From Martinezella rhizogenes (GTDB lineage: Bacteria > Pseudomonadota > Alphaproteobacteria > Rhizobiales > Rhizobiaceae), in the NCBI GenBank assembly GCA_013322215.1, contig JAAMEZ010000047.1, forward strand, positions 372,001 to 436,000: a DNA stretch of 64,000 nucleotides, written 5' to 3'. The translations under genes were made by a program, and so were the position numbers. Below, piece by piece: positions 8,430-17,185 of this stretch (the stretch's first letter is position 1; every line of letters starts with the position of its first letter). The notes below the pieces were generated by a model. It was given only the letters and a program-made list of their open reading frames with translations. It made no database searches and was not told the origin of the DNA.

Positions 8430-8918
8430 TCAGATTTTGGACTTTGGATGTCCGCGAGGGCCACCTTCGAGTCCGGCCCGGAGGATGGTGAGCTCCGCCC
8501 GCAGACTTGCGATGCGCTGCACTCCCAGTCCGGTGGCGAGGTTGATCTCCGCCGGGATAGGCGCTGCCATTTGCTTTAGGGCGTGCCCTTCGGGCGTCAG
8601 GGTAATGCGGACTTGCCGTTCGTCTTCCAGATCGCGTGTGCGTCGGACGCGACCTGCCGCTTCGAGCCTCTTGAGCAGCGGTGTCAAGGTGCCGGAGTCG
8701 AGCAGCAGCCTTTGCCCCAATTCCTTGACGGTCAGATCGTCACGCTCCCAGAGCACCAGCATCACCAGATACTGCGGATAGGTCAACTCAATGGCATCGA
8801 GTAAAGGCTTGTATAGCTTGTTATAGGAATGAGCGGTTGCGTAAATGGCGAAGCATAGTTGGTTGTCCAGATTTAACTCGTCACCGGCTGCTGCACCCTG
8901 ATTGGTTTTATGAGACAC
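8430..8918 (-). CDS. MarR family regulator, OhrR-like
   Basis: A 162-residue winged-helix regulator. The N-terminal LDNQLCFAIYATAHS segment (residues ~17-31) carries a Cys at the place of the peroxide-sensing Cys of OhrR, and LTYPQYLVMLVLWE plus a DERQVRITLTPEG wing fit that subfamily. OhrR represses organic-peroxide defence genes and is released when the Cys is oxidised. No ohr gene is adjacent, but peroxidase-related CxxC proteins lie downstream on the other strand. The start is GTG at 8918 with a weak purine-rich site. An AATT-rich inverted repeat lies just upstream. Confidence 0.82.
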   Translation of the reverse strand: MSHKTNQGAAAGDELNLDNQLCFAIYATAHSYNKLYKPLLDAIELTYPQYLVMLVLWERDDLTVKELGQRLLLDSGTLTPLLKRLEAAGRVRRTRDLEDERQVRITLTPEGHALKQMAAPIPAEINLATGLGVQRIASLRAELTILRAGLEGGPRGHPKSKI

Positions 8919-8941
8919 GATCTTTCACTTTCGTCTTGGTC

Positions 8942-8969
8942 GCAATTGAGTTGTGTCACTCAAAATTGC
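8942..8969. promoter_or_regulatory. candidate operator for the OhrR-like regulator
   Basis: Inverted repeat GCAATTGAGT (8942-8951) and ACTCAAAATTGC (8958-8969), complementary except for a two-base insertion. It sits 24 bases upstream of the GTG start. AATT-containing palindromes are typical of OhrR operators, so autoregulation is inferred, not shown. Confidence 0.4.
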
Positions 8970-9012
8970 TGATCGGACCGCGACGGATAAGGCAAAGATT
9001 TCGACAGCCTTA

Positions 9013-9029
9013 CTTCCGCAAAGTGGAAG
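9013..9029. promoter_or_regulatory. LysR-type T-N11-A box
   Basis: CTTCC at 9013-9017 and GGAAG at 9025-9029, a dyad with T-N11-A geometry typical of LysR-family binding sites. It lies about 130 bases upstream of the LysR gene in the divergent gap facing the OhrR-like gene. Use by that regulator is inferred from position only. Confidence 0.35.
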
Positions 9030-9161
9030 AAGGACGTCTATGAACCGAACGTCTTTCGCGAATGCCGCGCTGAAATGAGCTGGCCGGTTGATTGCGGTGT
9101 TTCGCTCATGAGAATAAATTGCCCCCGATTGGCTGAACGTTTTCAGGGGATGGAAGAAGCG

Positions 9162-10067
9162 GTGGACAGATTGGAGGCGATGACGATCGTCCTACTGACG
9201 GTCGAAAAGGGAAGTCTGACGGCGGCGGCGAAAGCGCTGAACATGCCGCTACCGACAGTGAGCCGGAAGGTCAGCGAGCTGGAGGCTTATCTCGGCACCA
9301 AGCTGCTTCAGCGTTCTACCAGAAAACTGACCTTAACCGACGCCGGCGAGAACTATGTCAACGGCGTCAGGCGCATCATGGAGGATATAGAAGAGGTCGA
9401 GCGAGCCGCATCGGGCGAATATACGACTCCTCGCGGCGAGTTGGTCCTCACGGCGCCGATGCTGTTCGGGCAGATGTATATCCTGCCGATCGTGACCGAC
9501 TTCCTCGCTGCGTATCCAGAGATCAACGTCCGGCTGCTCCTGTCGGACCAGAACCTTCACCTCTACGACGATCACGTCGACATGGCGGTCAGGCTCGGCG
9601 CACTGCCAGACAGCAGCATGATCGCGACCCGCGTCGGCTCCATGGACACGCTCGTCTGCGCATCGCCGGATTTCCTGGCAGCCCACGGCGTTCCGAAGCA
9701 TCCGAAGGATCTCGAGGCGCTGCCCTGCGTCGTGTTTGCCGGTCCTTCGACGACCACCTGGTCGTTTCAGGACCCGGATTCCAAGCAGAAGTTCGAGGTC
9801 AACATCACCCCTCGGTTGTCGGTGACAGGAGCAGAGGCGGCGATCCAGGCGGCGTTGCGGCGCACCGGTCTTACGAGAGTGTTCCGTTATCATTGCGCCG
9901 ACGAGCTCAAAGCCGGCACGCTTGTGCAGGTGCTGCAGGATTTCGATGTGAGCCCAATTCCGGTCCATCTCGTCCATGCAGCCCACGGAATGCTGCCCCT
10001 CAAAATGCGCGTGTTCCTGGACTTTGCGGCCAGCCAATTGCGTTCGGTCCTGTCGAAGTTGAAGTGA
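9162..10067 (+). CDS. LysR family transcriptional regulator (CrgA/aaeR-like subgroup)
   Basis: A 301-residue LysR protein: N-terminal HTH (GSLTAAAKALNMPLPTVSRKVSELE), then a substrate-binding domain with the ERAASGEYTTPRGEL linker typical of this subgroup. The GTG start at 9162 is chosen because GGAAGA lies five bases upstream and the product then begins VDRLEAM, matching its paralogue at 13374-14330 (MDRFEAM); an in-frame ATG at 9150 is the alternative. It directly precedes two AhpD-like genes on the same strand, its likely targets. Confidence 0.85.
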   Translation: MDRLEAMTIVLLTVEKGSLTAAAKALNMPLPTVSRKVSELEAYLGTKLLQRSTRKLTLTDAGENYVNGVRRIMEDIEEVERAASGEYTTPRGELVLTAPMLFGQMYILPIVTDFLAAYPEINVRLLLSDQNLHLYDDHVDMAVRLGALPDSSMIATRVGSMDTLVCASPDFLAAHGVPKHPKDLEALPCVVFAGPSTTTWSFQDPDSKQKFEVNITPRLSVTGAEAAIQAALRRTGLTRVFRYHCADELKAGTLVQVLQDFDVSPIPVHLVHAAHGMLPLKMRVFLDFAASQLRSVLSKLK

Positions 10068-10197
10068 GAGGCCCGAGGGCGACCCTTACGCTGGATGGAA
10101 GTTACACTCTCGAATTCAGCGCATTATTCGATGGAATGTAATGCCGCATATTCTCCTCACCGAAGCCGAGGTGGCTCGGAAGTAACGGAGAAAAGAA

Positions 10198-10785
10198 ATG
10201 GCCCGCATTGCAATCCCCACCATCGAAGAAGCCCCTGCGAAGTCTCAGCCGATACTTCAGAACTACGTGAAGGTGCTCGGTCTGGTCCCCAACTTCTTCG
10301 CGATGATCTCGCAGTCGCCCGACGCTTTGAAGGCGATCGCCGACATGCACGGCGCGCTGGGCAAGAGCCTCGGCCACAAGACCCGCGAGCGCATCCACGT
10401 CATGACCGCCGAGGTCAACGGCTGCAACTACTGCCTGTCGGCGCACACCTATCTCGGCGCCAAGCTCCAGGGCCTGAGTGCTGAAGACATGAAGCTGAAC
10501 CGCGAAGGTCACTCGACCGACCCCAAAGCCGACGCTGCGCTCCAGTTCGCCTACAAGGTCGCCACGGGTCGCGGTCACATCACGGACGCCGACGTCGAAG
10601 CGGTTCGCGCCGCCGGCTTCAGCGAAGCCGAGATCGTCGACATCGTCGCCGAGACCGCTTTCAGCTTCATCACCAACATCTTCAACAACACCTTCAAGAC
10701 CGAGATCGACGCGACGTTCCCGCCGCTGCAGACCCGCAAGAGCGCGTCCGTGCCGTTCGAGAAGTACCTGACGAACGCCGAATAA
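10198..10785 (+). CDS. carboxymuconolactone decarboxylase/AhpD-like peroxidase-related protein (copy 1)
   Basis: A 195-residue all-helical protein of the CMD/AhpD superfamily, with the redox motif CNYC at residues 76-79 followed by His83 and preceded by Glu72 (EVNGCNYCLSAH). AhpD-like proteins use the CxxC pair to reduce hydroperoxides; whether this one is a peroxidase or decarboxylase cannot be told. The N-terminal helix layout (IPNFF-type VPNFFAM and a long helix before the motif) matches the uncharacterised peroxidase-related branch. It is preceded by a LysR gene and followed by a paralogue; a third copy is at 14451. Confidence 0.85.
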   Translation: MARIAIPTIEEAPAKSQPILQNYVKVLGLVPNFFAMISQSPDALKAIADMHGALGKSLGHKTRERIHVMTAEVNGCNYCLSAHTYLGAKLQGLSAEDMKLNREGHSTDPKADAALQFAYKVATGRGHITDADVEAVRAAGFSEAEIVDIVAETAFSFITNIFNNTFKTEIDATFPPLQTRKSASVPFEKYLTNAE

Positions 10786-10924
10786 GCAGCGGCGGTCAGA
10801 TGTCACCGGATGCCATCGGCCGGCCACACGTGCCTTCTCTCGGGGATGCGTGTTCGGTCGAGGCACCTTGAAAAACCCCAAACGCTGGCTGCGAACGGAC
10901 GCATTGCCACTCGGGAGCATTTCA

Positions 10925-11503
10925 ATGCCTCGCCTAAGAATTTCTGCTCGTGACGACGCACCAGCCGCCAGCAAGCCCATTCTGGATTCGGTGTATCGAA
11001 CGCTGGGCGTCGTGCCCAACGAAGCGCGGCTGCTCGGCAGCAGCCCCGCCGCGCTGGAAGCCTTCGCGGCGCTTCAGGCGGGCCTTTCCAAGGCTCTCGA
11101 CGTCAAGACGCGGGAACGTATCGCGATCGCAGTCGCACAGGTGAATGGCTGTGATTACTGCCTGTCAGCGCACAGCTACATCGCCACCAACTTCGCGAAA
11201 CTGGCGCCGGAAGAGATCGCGCTTAATCGCAGAGGAGCGTCGAAAGACCCACGCGCTGACGCGGCGGTGAATTTTGCGGCCAAGGTCGCCGAACACCGCG
11301 GTCGCGTCAGCGACGAGGACATCGCAGCCGTGAAGCGCGCCGGATTCGACGACGCCCAGATCGTCGAGATCGTCGCCGTTGTGGCTCAGAACAGCTTCAC
11401 CAACCTGCTGAATACGGTCGCCAAGACCGAGATCGATTTCCCCGTCGTTCATGCCAATTACGCCGCTGACTCGGATGAGCAGCAGCCACCAGCTCAACCC
11501 TAA
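10925..11503 (+). CDS. carboxymuconolactone decarboxylase/AhpD-like peroxidase-related protein (copy 2)
   Basis: A 192-residue paralogue of the upstream gene, with CDYC at residues 76-79 and His83. The ATG at 10925 has CGGGAG about eight bases upstream and gives an N-terminus that aligns with copy 1 (MPRLRISARDDAPAASKPIL); a longer start at 10850 would add 25 basic residues. The C-terminus carries a short Gln/Pro-rich extension absent from copy 1. It probably belongs to one transcription unit with copy 1 and the DJ-1-like gene that follows. Confidence 0.85.
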   Translation: MPRLRISARDDAPAASKPILDSVYRTLGVVPNEARLLGSSPAALEAFAALQAGLSKALDVKTRERIAIAVAQVNGCDYCLSAHSYIATNFAKLAPEEIALNRRGASKDPRADAAVNFAAKVAEHRGRVSDEDIAAVKRAGFDDAQIVEIVAVVAQNSFTNLLNTVAKTEIDFPVVHANYAADSDEQQPPAQP

Positions 11504-11545
11504 CTGCACCGCAAATAAACCTGAACATCTCCGAGGAGAACTCCC

Positions 11546-12223
11546 ATGACTACAGTTGTTATTCCCGTCTACGACGAAGTCACGCAACTCGACTTTACGG
11601 CGCCGCACCAATTTTTGACGATGATCCCCGACATCAAGGTCGTGGTGGCATCGCTCGGCGGGGCATCGGTGAGCTCGCAGGGCCTGTCCTTCGGCGAGTT
11701 GGCGGATCTCGAAACGATCGAGACGTGCGACGTTCTCTGCGTGCCTGGTGGGCTGGGCGCTATCGAGGTGATGGAGAACCCGCGTTTCATGGCCGCCATC
11801 CGCCGGCTGGCGGACGGAGCCACCTATGTGACCTCGGTCTGCTCGGGTTCGCTGATCCTTGGCGCCGCGGGCGTTCTCAAGGGCCGCCGGGCAGCTTGCC
11901 ACTGGGCATGGCGGAGCCTGCTCCCCGAATTCGGCGCGATCCCGGACGAGTCACGGGTCGTGCGCGACGGCAACATCATCACCGGCGGCGGTGTGACGGC
12001 GGGAGCTGACTTCGCCCTTACGCTCATTTCGGAACTGCGTGGCGAGGACGCCGCCCAATGCGTCCAGCTCGCGCTGGAATACTCACCGGCTCCGCCGTTT
12101 GACGCGGGCAATGCCCACACCGCTCCGACCCACATCCGCTATTCCGTCTTCGCCCAGATGGGCGAGCTGATGGGCGATACGCCGAGCCGGATGAAGGCGA
12201 TCGCGGCGGGAATGCGCGGGTAA
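11546..12223 (+). CDS. DJ-1/PfpI family protein, isonitrile (cyclohexyl-isocyanide) hydratase-like
   Basis: A 225-residue DJ-1/PfpI domain protein. The nucleophile elbow YVTSVCSGSL places Cys99 as the catalytic residue; Asp16 in TQLDFTAP and Ser100 correspond to active-site residues of Pseudomonas isonitrile hydratase InhA. Long stretches resemble that enzyme as I remember it (HWAWRSLLPEFGAIP, VVRDGNIITGGGVTAG, LEYSPAPPFDAG). InhA hydrates isonitriles to N-substituted formamides. The GAGGAG site before the ATG is good. Substrate is an inference; other DJ-1 family roles remain possible. Confidence 0.78.
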   Translation: MTTVVIPVYDEVTQLDFTAPHQFLTMIPDIKVVVASLGGASVSSQGLSFGELADLETIETCDVLCVPGGLGAIEVMENPRFMAAIRRLADGATYVTSVCSGSLILGAAGVLKGRRAACHWAWRSLLPEFGAIPDESRVVRDGNIITGGGVTAGADFALTLISELRGEDAAQCVQLALEYSPAPPFDAGNAHTAPTHIRYSVFAQMGELMGDTPSRMKAIAAGMRG

Positions 12224-12439
12224 CGATCCACTGCTCGGCGCGACTTCGCCGAGATCATCGCCGGGTGCAGTTTGCCGCGTGATCGACGCCGGCGAGCTGC
12301 ATCTGTGGCGACTGTCCGGCGATCGTTGCGCGTCGGCGAAGTCTCAATTCTCCAAAATGGTGCGAGGTGGTGGATCCGACCACGTCAGAGACATCGTGCG
12401 CCGGTCGATAATTCAAGCACTTTAAAACCGGAGGTCGGT

Positions 12440-13366
12440 GTGCTCGATTTAGCCCTTGATCTTCGCTATCTGCGATGCGCGCTCGTCGTCGCACAACAGG
12501 CAAGTTTCCGACGAGCGGCCATCACGCTGGATCTCTCCCAATCCACCGTAAGTCGCCGGGTGCAGCTCCTCGAGCGTCGGCTGGGGTTCACGATCTTTGT
12601 GCGGGACCATCGGGGCGTGCGACTGACCGGTCCCGGCTCGGAGTTCCTGCGCGATGCAGTCGCCGGCGCGCTTCAACTCGACCGGGCGGCCCGACTTGCG
12701 GCAGCCGCCCATCGCGGCGAGCGCGGCGAGCTGCGGATCGGGATCCTGGCGTCGCTGGCCACCGGCTTCCTCCATAGCCTCTTTAGGGGCTTCCGAACCG
12801 CTCATCCCGAGATACAGGTGGTCATTCAGGATTGCTCGCCACACCAGGCACTTCACGGCGTAGCGATGGGAGACCTGGATATTTCCTTCGTGACAGGCCA
12901 GCCCGATATGCCCGGCTGCTCCTCACGCGTGCTCTGGACCGAGTCGATCTACGTTGTCCTTCCCGAAGACCACCCGTTGGCGGAGGCCGAGAGGGTAACG
13001 TGGCACGACATCCGCGCTGACAAGTTCGTGGTGAGCCGGGGCGGTCCGGGCTCGGAGATCCAGGACTACCTGATCAAGATGCTGTCGCGGCCCGGATTTC
13101 GGCCGCTGATCGAGGCCCACGGAGTTTCCCGCGAAAGCCTGCACAGTCTCGTCGCGATGGGGTACGGGATAACGCTGACCAGCAGTTCTTCCCTCACCAG
13201 GCTGGATGGCGTGGTCTTCCGCCCGGTCGCTGGCGAACGGGACACGCTGCAATCTAGTGCGGTATGGTCTTCGGGCAACTCCAATCCGGCACTTCTGCTT
13301 CTGCTGCAACTCGCCGAAAAGGTCGCCGCAAAGGGCTCGCAGCGACCCGCGCTGGCCGCTCGTTGA
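12440..13366 (+). CDS. LysR family transcriptional regulator
   Basis: A 308-residue LysR protein starting at GTG 12440, preceded by GGAGG at 12430-12434. The product begins VLDLALDLRYLRCALVVAQQ with an HTH (ASFRRAAITLDLSQSTVSRRVQLLERRLG) and a full effector domain. It is more distant from the other two LysR proteins here and resembles the DNA-binding part of aromatic-catabolism regulators. It follows the isonitrile-hydratase-like gene on the same strand and converges with the next LysR gene, ending 7 bases away. Confidence 0.85.
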   Translation: MLDLALDLRYLRCALVVAQQASFRRAAITLDLSQSTVSRRVQLLERRLGFTIFVRDHRGVRLTGPGSEFLRDAVAGALQLDRAARLAAAAHRGERGELRIGILASLATGFLHSLFRGFRTAHPEIQVVIQDCSPHQALHGVAMGDLDISFVTGQPDMPGCSSRVLWTESIYVVLPEDHPLAEAERVTWHDIRADKFVVSRGGPGSEIQDYLIKMLSRPGFRPLIEAHGVSRESLHSLVAMGYGITLTSSSSLTRLDGVVFRPVAGERDTLQSSAVWSSGNSNPALLLLLQLAEKVAAKGSQRPALAAR

Positions 13367-13373
13367 GACCGGG

Positions 13374-14330
13374 CTATTCCGCGGGCTCGGCCGGCGCGCT
13401 GACGACTGGCCGATGCGCCTCAAAGACCTGTCCGACCGACCGCAACCGCTGCTGAAGGCGCGGGGCGACGAAGTCGAGAAACGCCCTGAGCTTCAGCGGC
13501 TGGTGCGGTCGAGACGCGTGGACCAGTTGAACAGGGAATGGCGCCGGCGCACTTTCGGAGAGGATCGGCACCAGGACGCCCTCACGGACGCTGTCGGCCG
13601 CCTGGTAGGAAATAATGTAGGCGACGCCGATACCGGCGGCGGCCCCCGCGATCACCGCGTCGGCGGTGTTCACCGAATATCGTGGACGGATGATGACCGT
13701 CTGCTCGCCACGCGGTCCCGAGAACGTCCAATCCCGCCAAAGTTCAAGCCCCTCGTAGGCAATGCACTCATGGTCCCGCAGTTCGTCGGGAGACGCGGGT
13801 ACGCCACGCCGCGCAACATAATCCGGACTGGCGCAGGTCACCCAGCGCACTTCGCCGACCCGCTTTGCCACTAGCGTGCTGTCGGGAAGATTGCCGAGCC
13901 TGACCGCGACGTCGACGTGGGATTCCACGAGATCCACCACGCCGTCGGTGAGTGCGAGCCTGACGGTGACCTCCGGATAGGCGCTTAGGAAGTCGTGGAT
14001 GATCGGAGCGACGTGCATCTTCCCGAACATGATCGGGGCGGTAATCAGAAGCTCGCCGCGAGGTGCGCGATATTCGCCGGATGCGGCGCGTTCAGCCTCG
14101 GCCAATTCCTCCAGCACGCGCCGCGCCGACGCGACATAGGCCGATCCGGCTTCGGTCAGGAGCAGCTTCCGGCTCGTGCGCACCACCAGTTGCGACCCAA
14201 GCATGGTCTCCAAGTCGGAGACGCGTCGGCTAACGGTCGGAAGAGGTAGGTTCAACGTTCGCGACGCGGCCGAAAGGCTGCCGCCATCTACTGCCGCCAC
14301 CAACGTGCGCATTGCCTCAAACCGGTCCAT
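13374..14330 (-). CDS. LysR family transcriptional regulator (CrgA/aaeR-like subgroup)
   Basis: A 318-residue LysR protein and paralogue of the one at 9162 (shared MDRxEAM start, LNLPLPTVSRRVSDLE HTH and ERAASGEYRAPRGEL linker). ATG at 14330 with GAGAGGG upstream. It is divergent from the third AhpD-like gene, just as its paralogue precedes the first, so regulator and target appear to have duplicated together. The last ~30 residues are an Ala/Pro/Glu-rich tail. Confidence 0.86.
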   Translation of the reverse strand: MDRFEAMRTLVAAVDGGSLSAASRTLNLPLPTVSRRVSDLETMLGSQLVVRTSRKLLLTEAGSAYVASARRVLEELAEAERAASGEYRAPRGELLITAPIMFGKMHVAPIIHDFLSAYPEVTVRLALTDGVVDLVESHVDVAVRLGNLPDSTLVAKRVGEVRWVTCASPDYVARRGVPASPDELRDHECIAYEGLELWRDWTFSGPRGEQTVIIRPRYSVNTADAVIAGAAAGIGVAYIISYQAADSVREGVLVPILSESAPAPFPVQLVHASRPHQPLKLRAFLDFVAPRLQQRLRSVGQVFEAHRPVVSAPAEPAE

Positions 14331-14346
14331 CAACCCTCTCGTATTG

Positions 14347-14363
14347 CGGAAGTCTGGCTTCCG
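14347..14363. promoter_or_regulatory. candidate LysR operator in the divergent gap
   Basis: Palindrome CGGAAG-N5-CTTCCG between the LysR start at 14330 and the AhpD-like start at 14451. Its GGAAG/CTTCC half-sites also occur, in the opposite arrangement, upstream of the paralogous LysR gene (9013-9029). Confidence 0.35.
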
Positions 14364-14450
14364 ATCTTAGTGGCTAATCGCGGAATGTGGAAGGCGGTAA
14401 ATCTCTAGTCACAGGCCAACGACGACCGAATTGACGAGGAGGCAGAGCCC

Positions 14451-14999
14451 ATGTCGCACATCCCGACGCCTAGCGTGGAGGACGCCCCCGTCCTGTCTCG
14501 GCCGCTGCTCGCCCTGGTCGGAGAGCGGTTTGGTGTCATCCCGAATTTCTATCGGGTCGTCTCCAACAGCCCGGCGGCGCTGCAGGCGGTGTTGCACTTC
14601 CAATCGGCGCTTCATGGCGGCGCACTGGACAGCCTCATCGCAGAGCGGATCGCGCTGACGGTGGCGGAGGTGAATGGCTGCGACTATTGCCTCTCGGCGC
14701 AGGCCTACCGGACTCGCAAAGCGGGGCTGCTGGACGATGTCGAGATAACCGCCAATCGGAACGGCGCATCCAACGACATCATTGTCGATGCGGCGCTCCG
14801 CTTCGCCAGGAAGCTGGCGCGCGAGAGGGGGCATGTCACAGAGCTCGATATCGAAGACGTCAAGCGTGCCGGGTACTCGGACGCGGAGATTGTCGAAATC
14901 ATCGCGCATGTTGCCCTCAACGTCTTCACCAACTTCGTCAACGAAGCGCTGAAGACGGATCTCGACTTCCCGAAGATCGGCACCCGCCGGTCGACCTGA
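14451..14999 (+). CDS. carboxymuconolactone decarboxylase/AhpD-like protein (copy 3, His replaced)
   Basis: A 182-residue paralogue of the genes at 10198 and 10925, with CDYC at residues 77-80. The His four residues after the second Cys in copies 1 and 2 is Gln84 here (CLSAQAY), so the proton-relay residue of AhpD-type chemistry is missing and activity may differ. It has a GGAGG-type site upstream and is divergent from a LysR gene, likely its regulator. It heads a run of same-strand genes: hydrolase, SnoaL-like, SDR, second hydrolase and cyclase. Confidence 0.83.
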   Translation: MSHIPTPSVEDAPVLSRPLLALVGERFGVIPNFYRVVSNSPAALQAVLHFQSALHGGALDSLIAERIALTVAEVNGCDYCLSAQAYRTRKAGLLDDVEITANRNGASNDIIVDAALRFARKLARERGHVTELDIEDVKRAGYSDAEIVEIIAHVALNVFTNFVNEALKTDLDFPKIGTRRST

Positions 15000-15085
15000 C
15001 TGCTCCAACCTCTGGAGTTCAACAACGCAGGCGCTGACGCGCGCCGGCGAACCCTGGTTCACACCCTCGTACAAGGAGAAGTACA

Positions 15086-15946
15086 ATGACCGTTAAGTTC
15101 AAAACTGCCGATGTGGACGGCCTGAAGCTGTTCTACCGTGAAGCCGGCGACGCATCCCGACCGACTGTCCTGCTACTGCACGGCTTCCCGAGCGCCAGCC
15201 ATATGTTCAGGGATCTGATCCCCGAACTCGTCGGCCAATATCATGTCGTCGCTCCCGATCTGCCGGGTTTCGGCCAGACCGAGCAGCCGTCGCGGGACAA
15301 GTTCGACTACACCTTCCAGAATCTAACCAAGGTTATCGCCCGCTTCACCGAGGTGATCGGTCTCGACAAATTCGCCCTGTACGTCTTCGACTACGGAGCG
15401 CCGGTGGGCTTCCGTCTTGCCGTCGCGCATCCCGAGCGCGTCACTGCGATCGTCACGCAGAACGGAAACACCTATCTCGAGGGTGTGTCGGAGGCATTCG
15501 CCCCGGTGCAGGCTTACTGGAACGAGCCGTCCCCGGCCAATCGCGACGCGTTGCGGGGATTTCTGGCTCCCGAGACGACGCTGTTCCAGTATACCCACGG
15601 CGTCGCCGACCCCAGCCTCGTGTCGCCGGACGGGCGCAATCTCGACGACTTCTACCTGTCCCGGCCGGGCAACGATGAAATCCAGCTCGATCTCCTGCTG
15701 GATTACCAGTCGAACGTGGCGCTGTACGACACGATCCAGGCCTATCTGCGCAAGCATCAGCCGCCTGTGCTGGCCGTCTGGGGGAAGAACGATCCGTTCT
15801 TCATCCCGCCGGGCGCCGAGGCCTTCAAGCGCGACGTTCCGTCAGCGGACGTGCGGTTCGTCGACAGCGGTCACTTCGCGCTGGAAACCCACGCAGCCGA
15901 GATCGGCGCCGCGATGCGCGAATTCCTCGCCAAGCACGTCGGCTGA
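15086..15946 (+). CDS. alpha/beta hydrolase, epoxide hydrolase/haloalkane dehalogenase type (cytoplasmic)
   Basis: A 286-residue alpha/beta-fold hydrolase. The oxyanion motif is HGFPSAS (residues 32-38) and the nucleophile is Asp102 in YVFDYGAPVG rather than Ser, which places it with epoxide hydrolases and haloalkane dehalogenases. WGKNDPFF and the His in DSGHFALE complete the triad. No signal peptide. AAGGAGAA precedes the ATG. A strong hairpin follows the stop. The exported paralogue at 17453 shares the same Asp nucleophile. Substrate unknown. Confidence 0.85.
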   Translation: MTVKFKTADVDGLKLFYREAGDASRPTVLLLHGFPSASHMFRDLIPELVGQYHVVAPDLPGFGQTEQPSRDKFDYTFQNLTKVIARFTEVIGLDKFALYVFDYGAPVGFRLAVAHPERVTAIVTQNGNTYLEGVSEAFAPVQAYWNEPSPANRDALRGFLAPETTLFQYTHGVADPSLVSPDGRNLDDFYLSRPGNDEIQLDLLLDYQSNVALYDTIQAYLRKHQPPVLAVWGKNDPFFIPPGAEAFKRDVPSADVRFVDSGHFALETHAAEIGAAMREFLAKHVG

Positions 15947-15962
15947 GGTCGTCACTGTGCCC

Positions 15963-15988
15963 GGGGGCGTCGCTTCGGCGACGCCCCC
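15963..15988 (+). terminator. strong hairpin, probable terminator
   Basis: Perfect 11-bp GC-rich stem (15963-15973 with 15978-15988) closed by a TTCG tetraloop, 16 bases after the hydrolase stop. It lacks a clear T-run, so it may attenuate or stabilise the 3' end rather than terminate fully. Confidence 0.5.
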
Positions 15989-16037
15989 CCATTGGATCAA
16001 TGAGATGGCGGCATCGCGACCGCTCTAGGAGACTGAC

Positions 16038-16421
16038 ATGCAAAAGCCCGAAGAAATCGTTCGCAGCTTCTACGAGAGGCTCGCTGCCGGTGATGTCGCC
16101 GGCGTCCTCGACCTGATCGCTCCGGACATCGAATGGACGACCATGTGGCACTACAAGGTCACGGGCCCTGGCCTGGTCGGCATCGTCGATGGAATTTTCA
16201 AGCCGCTGATGGCGGAGTGGTCGCAGCATTCGCTCGTCCCGACGGAATTCATCGTTGACGGCGACACGGTGGTGTCTCTGGGTGATTTCACCGGCACGCA
16301 CGTAACGACGGGCAAACAAGCGCTGGCTCGCTACGCGCACGTCTGGACAATCAAGAACGAGCAGATCGCGCGGTTTCGTCAGTACATCGACACGTTGGCC
16401 GTGGAAGGCGCTCGCTCATGA
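16038..16421 (+). CDS. SnoaL-like/NTF2-fold protein
   Basis: A 127-residue protein of the NTF2-like cone fold (EIVRSFYERLAAGDVAGVLDLIAPDIEWTT), related to SnoaL cyclases, limonene-epoxide hydrolase and ketosteroid isomerase. Acidic residues in the pocket region are seen, but activity cannot be assigned. GGAG precedes the ATG, and its stop overlaps the SDR start by four bases (ATGA), so the two are translationally coupled and probably act together. Confidence 0.8.
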   Translation: MQKPEEIVRSFYERLAAGDVAGVLDLIAPDIEWTTMWHYKVTGPGLVGIVDGIFKPLMAEWSQHSLVPTEFIVDGDTVVSLGDFTGTHVTTGKQALARYAHVWTIKNEQIARFRQYIDTLAVEGARS

Positions 16422-17185
16422 GCCGGGTCGCGATCGTCACCGGCGCCAGCAGGGGCATCGGCCGTGGCACGGCGATCCGGTTGGCGCGAGATTTCACGGC
16501 GGTGACGCTTGTCGCCCGCTCGGCCGAGGCCTTGGCAGAAACCGCCGACCTCGTTCGCGCGGCCGGTGCGGAACCGTTCGTGCTGTCTCATGACCTGAGG
16601 GAGCCGGAAGCAAGCGATGCGGTCGTCAAGGCGACGCTCGAACATTTCGGACGTGTCGACGCTCTGGCGTGCATCGCTGGCGCGGTCGCCCAGGCCGACC
16701 TCTTCGCGCTGACCGACGAACAATGGGACGACGGCCTCGCATTGAAGTTCCACTCCGCGCGTCGCCTGACCCTGTCGGCCTGGGATGCGCTGAAGGCGTC
16801 GCAGGGCTCGGTGGTCATCACGTCGGGAACGTCGGCTTACACTCCGAAGGCCTCGCTCGCTGCCGTCGGAACCATCAATGCAGCAATCGTCGCACTCGCC
16901 AAGGCATTTGCCGATCGCGGCATCAAGGACGGGATTCAGGTGAATTCAATCCTGCCCGGTTCGGTCATGACCGATCGCCGGAAGTCCATGCTGCAGGGAT
17001 ATGCCGACACGCATGGCCTGGGACTCGGCGAGGCGACGGAGAAGTTCGCGGTCGAGATGGGGATCGCGCGCTATGGCGAGCCTGACGATATCGCCAACGC
17101 CATCGCTTTCCTGTTCGCGGCCGAGAGCCATTGGATGACCGGGACCGCCCTACGGGTCGATGGCGGCGAAACGAAGCTCGTCTGA
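16418..17185 (+). CDS. short-chain dehydrogenase/reductase lacking the catalytic Tyr-Lys pair
   Basis: A 255-residue SDR with an intact Rossmann signature VTGASRGIGRG (residues 7-17), an acid after NHDLR-type strand 3, and a C-terminal DGGETKLV. Where classical SDRs have YxxxK after the Ser strand (ITSGTS), this protein reads AVGTINAAI: the Tyr aligns with Val and the Lys with Asn. It may therefore bind NAD(P) without classical oxidoreductase activity, as in a divergent SDR branch. It is coupled by overlap to the SnoaL-like gene. Confidence 0.8.
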   Translation: MSRVAIVTGASRGIGRGTAIRLARDFTAVTLVARSAEALAETADLVRAAGAEPFVLSHDLREPEASDAVVKATLEHFGRVDALACIAGAVAQADLFALTDEQWDDGLALKFHSARRLTLSAWDALKASQGSVVITSGTSAYTPKASLAAVGTINAAIVALAKAFADRGIKDGIQVNSILPGSVMTDRRKSMLQGYADTHGLGLGEATEKFAVEMGIARYGEPDDIANAIAFLFAAESHWMTGTALRVDGGETKLV

